Below are positions 60,108-64,000 of a stretch of 64,000 nt of DNA, piece after piece; within the stretch, counting starts at the first letter, position 1; the number at the start of each line of letters is the position of its first letter. The DNA comes from Juglans regia. Lineage: Eukaryota; Streptophyta; Magnoliopsida; Fagales; Juglandaceae. The notes beneath the pieces are model-generated. The model was not told the DNA's origin and did no database searches. It saw nothing but the letters and a program-made list of their open reading frames with translations. The position numbers were made by a program, and so were the translations under genes. Location: positions 6,022,243 to 6,086,242 of the forward strand of contig NC_049907.1 in NCBI RefSeq assembly GCF_001411555.2. The letters run 5' to 3'.

Positions 60108-60668
60108 ATAGATATACAACTCTTTTCACAATTATACTTTAAACTGAAGTATCTTTATATATAAAACGACGACACAACTTTTATAATTAGTTTATATAAA
60201 ACATGATTGTGAAAAAAGATTTTGTGTTTATCATTTCATTCGAACACCAAGTGAAAAAAGAAAAAGAAAAAGAAAAGAAAATAAGAGACTAGCTCTACAG
60301 GCTTGAGGTGGACTGGTGGAGGAGGAGGAGCCTCCATAGAGAAGAAGAAAACGAAAAAGAGAAAGAATCCATATAAGATTACGTAAAGAGACCAATTAAA
60401 AGATAAAACTAAGCTAGGAAGGTAAAAAACATAAGCCAAAAGACTCAATATGAAACAACAAATAGGACAGCTTACTCTGTTGTTTAGTAGTGGACGTACA
60501 GCACAAAAACCTTAATTTATTATTTGGATTCTTGAGGATATAATTAAGTCAGTCTAGGGCTGGCCTCTTTGTAATAATCTCGATCTGAACTAGAATAAAA
60601 AAACCAAAAACAAATGGGTTCTAATGGCGTATTCTCATAGTATATGTAGCCAGTGGTCCTTCTTAATA

Positions 60669-60700
<32 letters not shown>

Positions 60701-61166
60701 GTTGGAAGAACGACTGATCTGCAGATGTCAAATTCAAACACCAGACAAACAGCCGTTATCAATCGGCCTATAGAATATATATGTGTGCAAACCAACAAAT
60801 TAAACTCCACCATAAACTTGTATGCTTTTGCGTTGCTAGCTAGCTAGCAAACTCCACGTACATGATCACCAGCAACCATATGCTGCTATATATGCACGTA
60901 TGTACATCTCCCTCTATCAGACGTTACAAACTGCATGCATGCATAGATCAACATAAGATAAAGAATTGTTTGGGACTATCATCTACTCTCATTGGACTGT
61001 TATTTTAATGATTCTAATGAAATAACCAAAACCTACTAGAGCTAATGAGTTCTTAATTAAATATATTCTACATTAGCTTATATATTTATTCTCTCTCTAT
61101 AGCATTTCAGTAAGTATATTTAATATTTGCAACTTTAGGCCCTTTGTTTTATGGTGTCATAAGTTC
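60108..61166. other. AT-rich intergenic DNA, no gene seen
   Basis: Purine-rich runs at 60,240-60,370 and a (TA)n run at 60,668-60,695. Open frames on both strands are low-complexity. I see no gene. Confidence 0.5.
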
Positions 61167-61169
61167 TCA

Positions 61170-62718
61170 CACTACAACGTAATTACTTTTTCATGACGGT
61201 TGGAAAATTGTGACAATCTCTAAACAGTCACTAAAAATCCTTTTTTGTGACGATTTCTGGAAACCGTCACTAAAGACAGATAAGATTTTTTTTACGTTCC
61301 AACGTATGGAAATTTTACGTTCGAACGTCACATATATGTTCAAACATTGTGGCTACTTACGTGCGAACATTAAATGTTTTGGCGCCAACGTTCGAACATT
61401 AGTAATTAACATTCGAACATAAAATGTTTTGCTCCAACATGTGAACGTTAATTACTAACGTTTGAACGTTGGCGCCCATTTTAATTAAATATTACTCTAA
61501 TTTAAAAATTATATGATTTTTATAGTGCATAATTTGTGAACAAGTCTATATAATTGACTTGTATATATTTATATATACACAATTTGTAATATATAAATAT
61601 ATATTTATGTTTATATATATTTGAAGTGCAATGATTTAGAATTAAAGATGAAAAATATAACATTAAATAAGATTGAGAATTGAATAGTGAAAAACCATAG
61701 AAATATTAAATAATATTTTTCTTTACAAATAATAAAAGAAAAATACAAAATATGATCGAATTTCTTAAATAACACTCAGATGATAGTGTTGTTTGCGAAA
61801 TTCAAACTTCGTACCTCCTGAGTCAAGATATCAACCTTGTCGTTGAGGATACCTACACGATGGGCGATCTCAGAGATAGACACCTTTATAGCTGCTAGCG
61901 ATTGAATATCGATCTTATGATCGATATGCGCAGTCAGCTGTGAGATTACCGCATCAACCCAAGCAGGCTGCGCATCTCCCGCAAATGTACTCGACGGCTG
62001 TTGGCTACTCTTCCCCACATGACCTGGCTCAGGCTGCATCGGAGGAACTAGATTCTCTACAGGGATGGCTGACGTCCCCTAGCCTGTCCAATGCTACGTC
62101 GATGCATGGTCATGTCGAGGGGGCTCATATGATCTTTGACCCGCTCCTCTACCTGAGTTGGCACTCCCTGTACAAATAATAGCCAGCTGATCAGGACACC
62201 GTATGAGAGATTATCTGTGGAGACAATGCTCGCCTAGTAACGGATCCTCTCAAAGATGTGAAGTGGCAAATTTATGGGATTTCCACATGCCACTCGTATA
62301 AAAAACTGTGCCCAAAGCAGACTAAATGTGGTTTTGTGTGCCACAAGATCTACATTTGTTGCAACAATAAGGTGCAACATGCGGAAGAAATGTAGCAGAT
62401 GGTTCTGGTTGAATGTGTTCTTCCCCTCGATCTGCATGCGGTCCCTCCCGATGAGGATGTAGAAATTCTCATCTCGGTCATCATCCCGAGCCTCAAGGCC
62501 AGTATCCTTGGCCTTTGACCGGTCTGCATCTCTGGCTCATGTTGGCTAAAATGGGTGGCCAGTAGATGATGCAGAAGTGGCTACATTGTCACGGGATGTA
62601 GCGTATGCAGATGTCTCAACTCCTTGATGAATTCCGAGGTGCTCGGCGATGACATCTTGTGAAATCTCAATAGAAACACTGCGTATAGTCACGATCTTCC
62701 TTCTCCAATTAAACCAAC
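61170..62718 (-). mobile_element. CACTA-like transposon end with transposon-protein remnants
   Basis: 61170-61177 reads CACTACAA, the conserved start of plant CACTA elements. Subterminal repeats on GTGACGGTTT/ACCGTCAC follow up to about 61,290, then a palindrome-rich block. On the minus strand, 62715-62234 resembles the putative plant transposon protein domain (TIRSVSIEISQDVIAEHLGI, then LLHFFRMLHLIVATNVDLVA). 62039-61776 adds AWVDAVISQLTAHIDHK and a helical tail. The opposite end is not seen. The TCA before CACTACAA is a candidate 3-bp duplication, but its partner is unknown. Confidence 0.6.
61381..61476. repeat. Near-perfect hairpin, arms of about 36 bases
   Basis: The left arm starts GGCGCCAACGTTCGAACATT and continues through AGTAATTAAC. 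The right arm (61441-61476) is its reverse complement with about four mismatches, ending GAACGTTGGCGCC. The loop is about 24 bases. Further ACGTTCGAACGT words lie just upstream at 61,297-61,372. Confidence 0.85.
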
Positions 62719-62816
62719 ATTTGCCTTGATTTGGCAGGGTACCAATGAAGCCATTGTTGCTTATGTCCACCGTGTTCAAGTTTCTCAACCCAACTAATGC
62801 AGCATTCCAAATTAAA
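62719..62816 (-). pseudogene. LRR fragment next to the transposon
   Basis: The minus strand reads ALVGLRNLNTVDISNNGFIG then TLPNQ, one plant-type leucine-rich repeat. The frame then passes into transposon-like text (KCWFNWRRK). It lies beyond the 3' end of the LRR gene at 63-64 kb, so it is probably a piece of a different LRR gene cut by the transposon. Confidence 0.65.
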
Positions 62817-63064
62817 GATATAGAAAAATAAGTTGGAAATATATTTGTCCAATAATATATACTACAAAAAGTATGAAATTGTAAATAGCCCTTTCACAAA
62901 CAAGTTCCTCACACAAAATATACTTCATTATATGTTTGCTCATCATGAATACTATTGTCCCTGTGGAAATGACCATGAAACTCATCCACGTACTACTTTG
63001 ATAGCTTCTGCACTTGGAAGACAGATTTAGAAAGCCATCAATTTCAAAAGAAAATCAATGTATC

Positions 63065-64000
63065 TTAATTGCATAGACAATTTGACAACCTTTTTGAGGT
63101 ATCAAAAACAAAATAATAACAAGAAAATATAAGATCTTCCATGAAGTTGTAGCATCTTTGTAGCCAACAAGGATTAATATAGAGAAGACTCATAACACTA
63201 AAGAAGAAAATGATGTAAGATACCGAGAAATTGGGTTGGTCTTGGATCTGACTTGTTTACTTTGGTGCAACTTTTATCTAGTGGTGGTCCATAGAGAAAT
63301 AGGTTTCCTTCATAGCTGCTTTTCTCAAATGTTCCAAATTGTGCTTTCATATCTGGAACTTTACCTGATAAGTTGTTGTGAGCCATGTTGAATACCGCAA
63401 GAAAGTTTAGATCAATCAATTTTGAAGGAATTTCTCCCCTCAAACTATTATGAGAGAGATCTAAGCTTTCCAAGAGAGCCAAGTTTGAGAATGTTTTTGG
63501 AATTGTACCATCCAATTGATTATAAGATAAGTTCAATGCAATGATTGAAGATATTTGCCCTAATTCCAGTGGAATGCCCCCTGTTAGGTTGTTGCATGAC
63601 AAATCCAATCCAAACATATGCGCAAGTACAGAACCCTTATAAGAGAGGGACCTATATTTGGTTACAAACTCAATCTTTACTTCCCCATCAAAATTATGGT
63701 ACATTTTGACATTCTTCTCTAGGAAACCTTTATACATGTAAGGTAACCTATGTAGATTCGAAAAACCACCTTCTCTAATAAAATAGTCAAAATGAGTAGC
63801 CCCTATCTTCCCAAAATATATATTGTTAAAGCATTGCGGTGTGGTCCCAGAAAAAGCATTTTTGAAAAGATCCATTATGCTTATCATCTTTAACAAACAC
63901 AACTGATTCAAGATTATATCGGTGAAACGATTGCCACTCAACAAAAGTACTTTTTAATCTTGAATTTGTTTGATTTCAACAGAGATGCTACCTAAAAATC
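63065..64000 (-). pseudogene. LRR receptor-like protein, C-terminal part, broken, runs off the window
   Basis: Reading leftward from the window edge: LRRs (LLLSGNRFTDIILNQLCLLK), an island region with FVTKYRSLSYKGSVLAHMFG, and four more LRRs (LDLSCNNLTGGIPLELGQIS, LNLSYNQLDGTIPKTFSNLA, LDLSHNSLRGEIPSKLIDLN, FNMAHNNLSGKVP). The cap YEGNLFLYGPPLDKSC follows. This is the layout of plant RLPs, cell-surface proteins that lack a kinase. Damage: an in-frame TAA at 63954-63956, and after the cap the frame breaks near 63,205. The membrane segment and short tail (SVMSLLYINPCW, ending at 63065) continue in another frame with the acidic spacer shortened. A 26-bp intron there is too short to be real, so I call it a pseudogene. 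Confidence 0.8.

Noticed and set aside
1..64000. tRNA or rRNA genes
   Set aside because: I scanned by eye and saw no convincing tRNA or rRNA sequence. A covariance-model search would be decisive.

Overview
The window looks like nuclear DNA from a woody eudicot plant. The genes have GT-AG introns, there are several families of plant retrotransposons and plant-type DNA transposons, and much of the intergenic DNA is AT-rich. The GATGAGATGA-type MITE family recalls Fagales such as walnut or hickory, but that placement is from memory and weak.

Layout. 1-31 kb is a nest of transposable elements. It holds a broken CYP79-type cytochrome P450 fragment (about 1.07-2.18 kb) cut off by a non-autonomous LTR element full of tandem repeats (2.18-5.03 kb). 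Next comes a dead Ty1/copia element (about 6.5-14.4 kb) carrying two inserted LTR-like units, one with a perfect 5-bp target duplication (GAAAT), and truncated by a third LTR (14.40-16.01 kb). Two LINEs then lie head to head (16.01-17.40 kb minus, 17.40-22.42 kb plus). A complete but inactivated Ty3/gypsy chromovirus (22,903-28,248, TSD CATGA) is inserted into a third LINE fragment.

31-50.2 kb is the genic island, with four host genes. These are a 94-residue membrane protein with a 5'-UTR intron of about 3.35 kb (plus), a 16-exon SET-domain protein of the Rubisco-methyltransferase type (plus), a 3-exon VIT/CCC1-family transporter (minus) and a 7-exon UDP-galactose/UDP-glucose transporter of the UTR2 type (minus). 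I built the exon models by hand from splice sites, frame continuity and family similarity. MITEs sit in several of the introns.

50.2-64 kb is again repeat-dominated. It holds a decayed minus-strand copia element, a long AT-rich stretch without genes, a GC-rich tandem array attached to a minus-strand LTR, a CACTA-like terminus with a strong hairpin and transposon-protein remnants, and a broken LRR receptor-like protein gene running off the right edge.

The four host genes have unrelated roles: a membrane protein of unknown function, protein lysine methylation, metal transport and nucleotide-sugar transport. Nothing suggests a cluster or a shared pathway. I see no convincing undescribed multi-gene system. 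The most unusual features are the nested transposon architecture, two precisely periodic tandem arrays, a P450 fragment between transposon-like motif arrays, and the CACTA-end hairpin.
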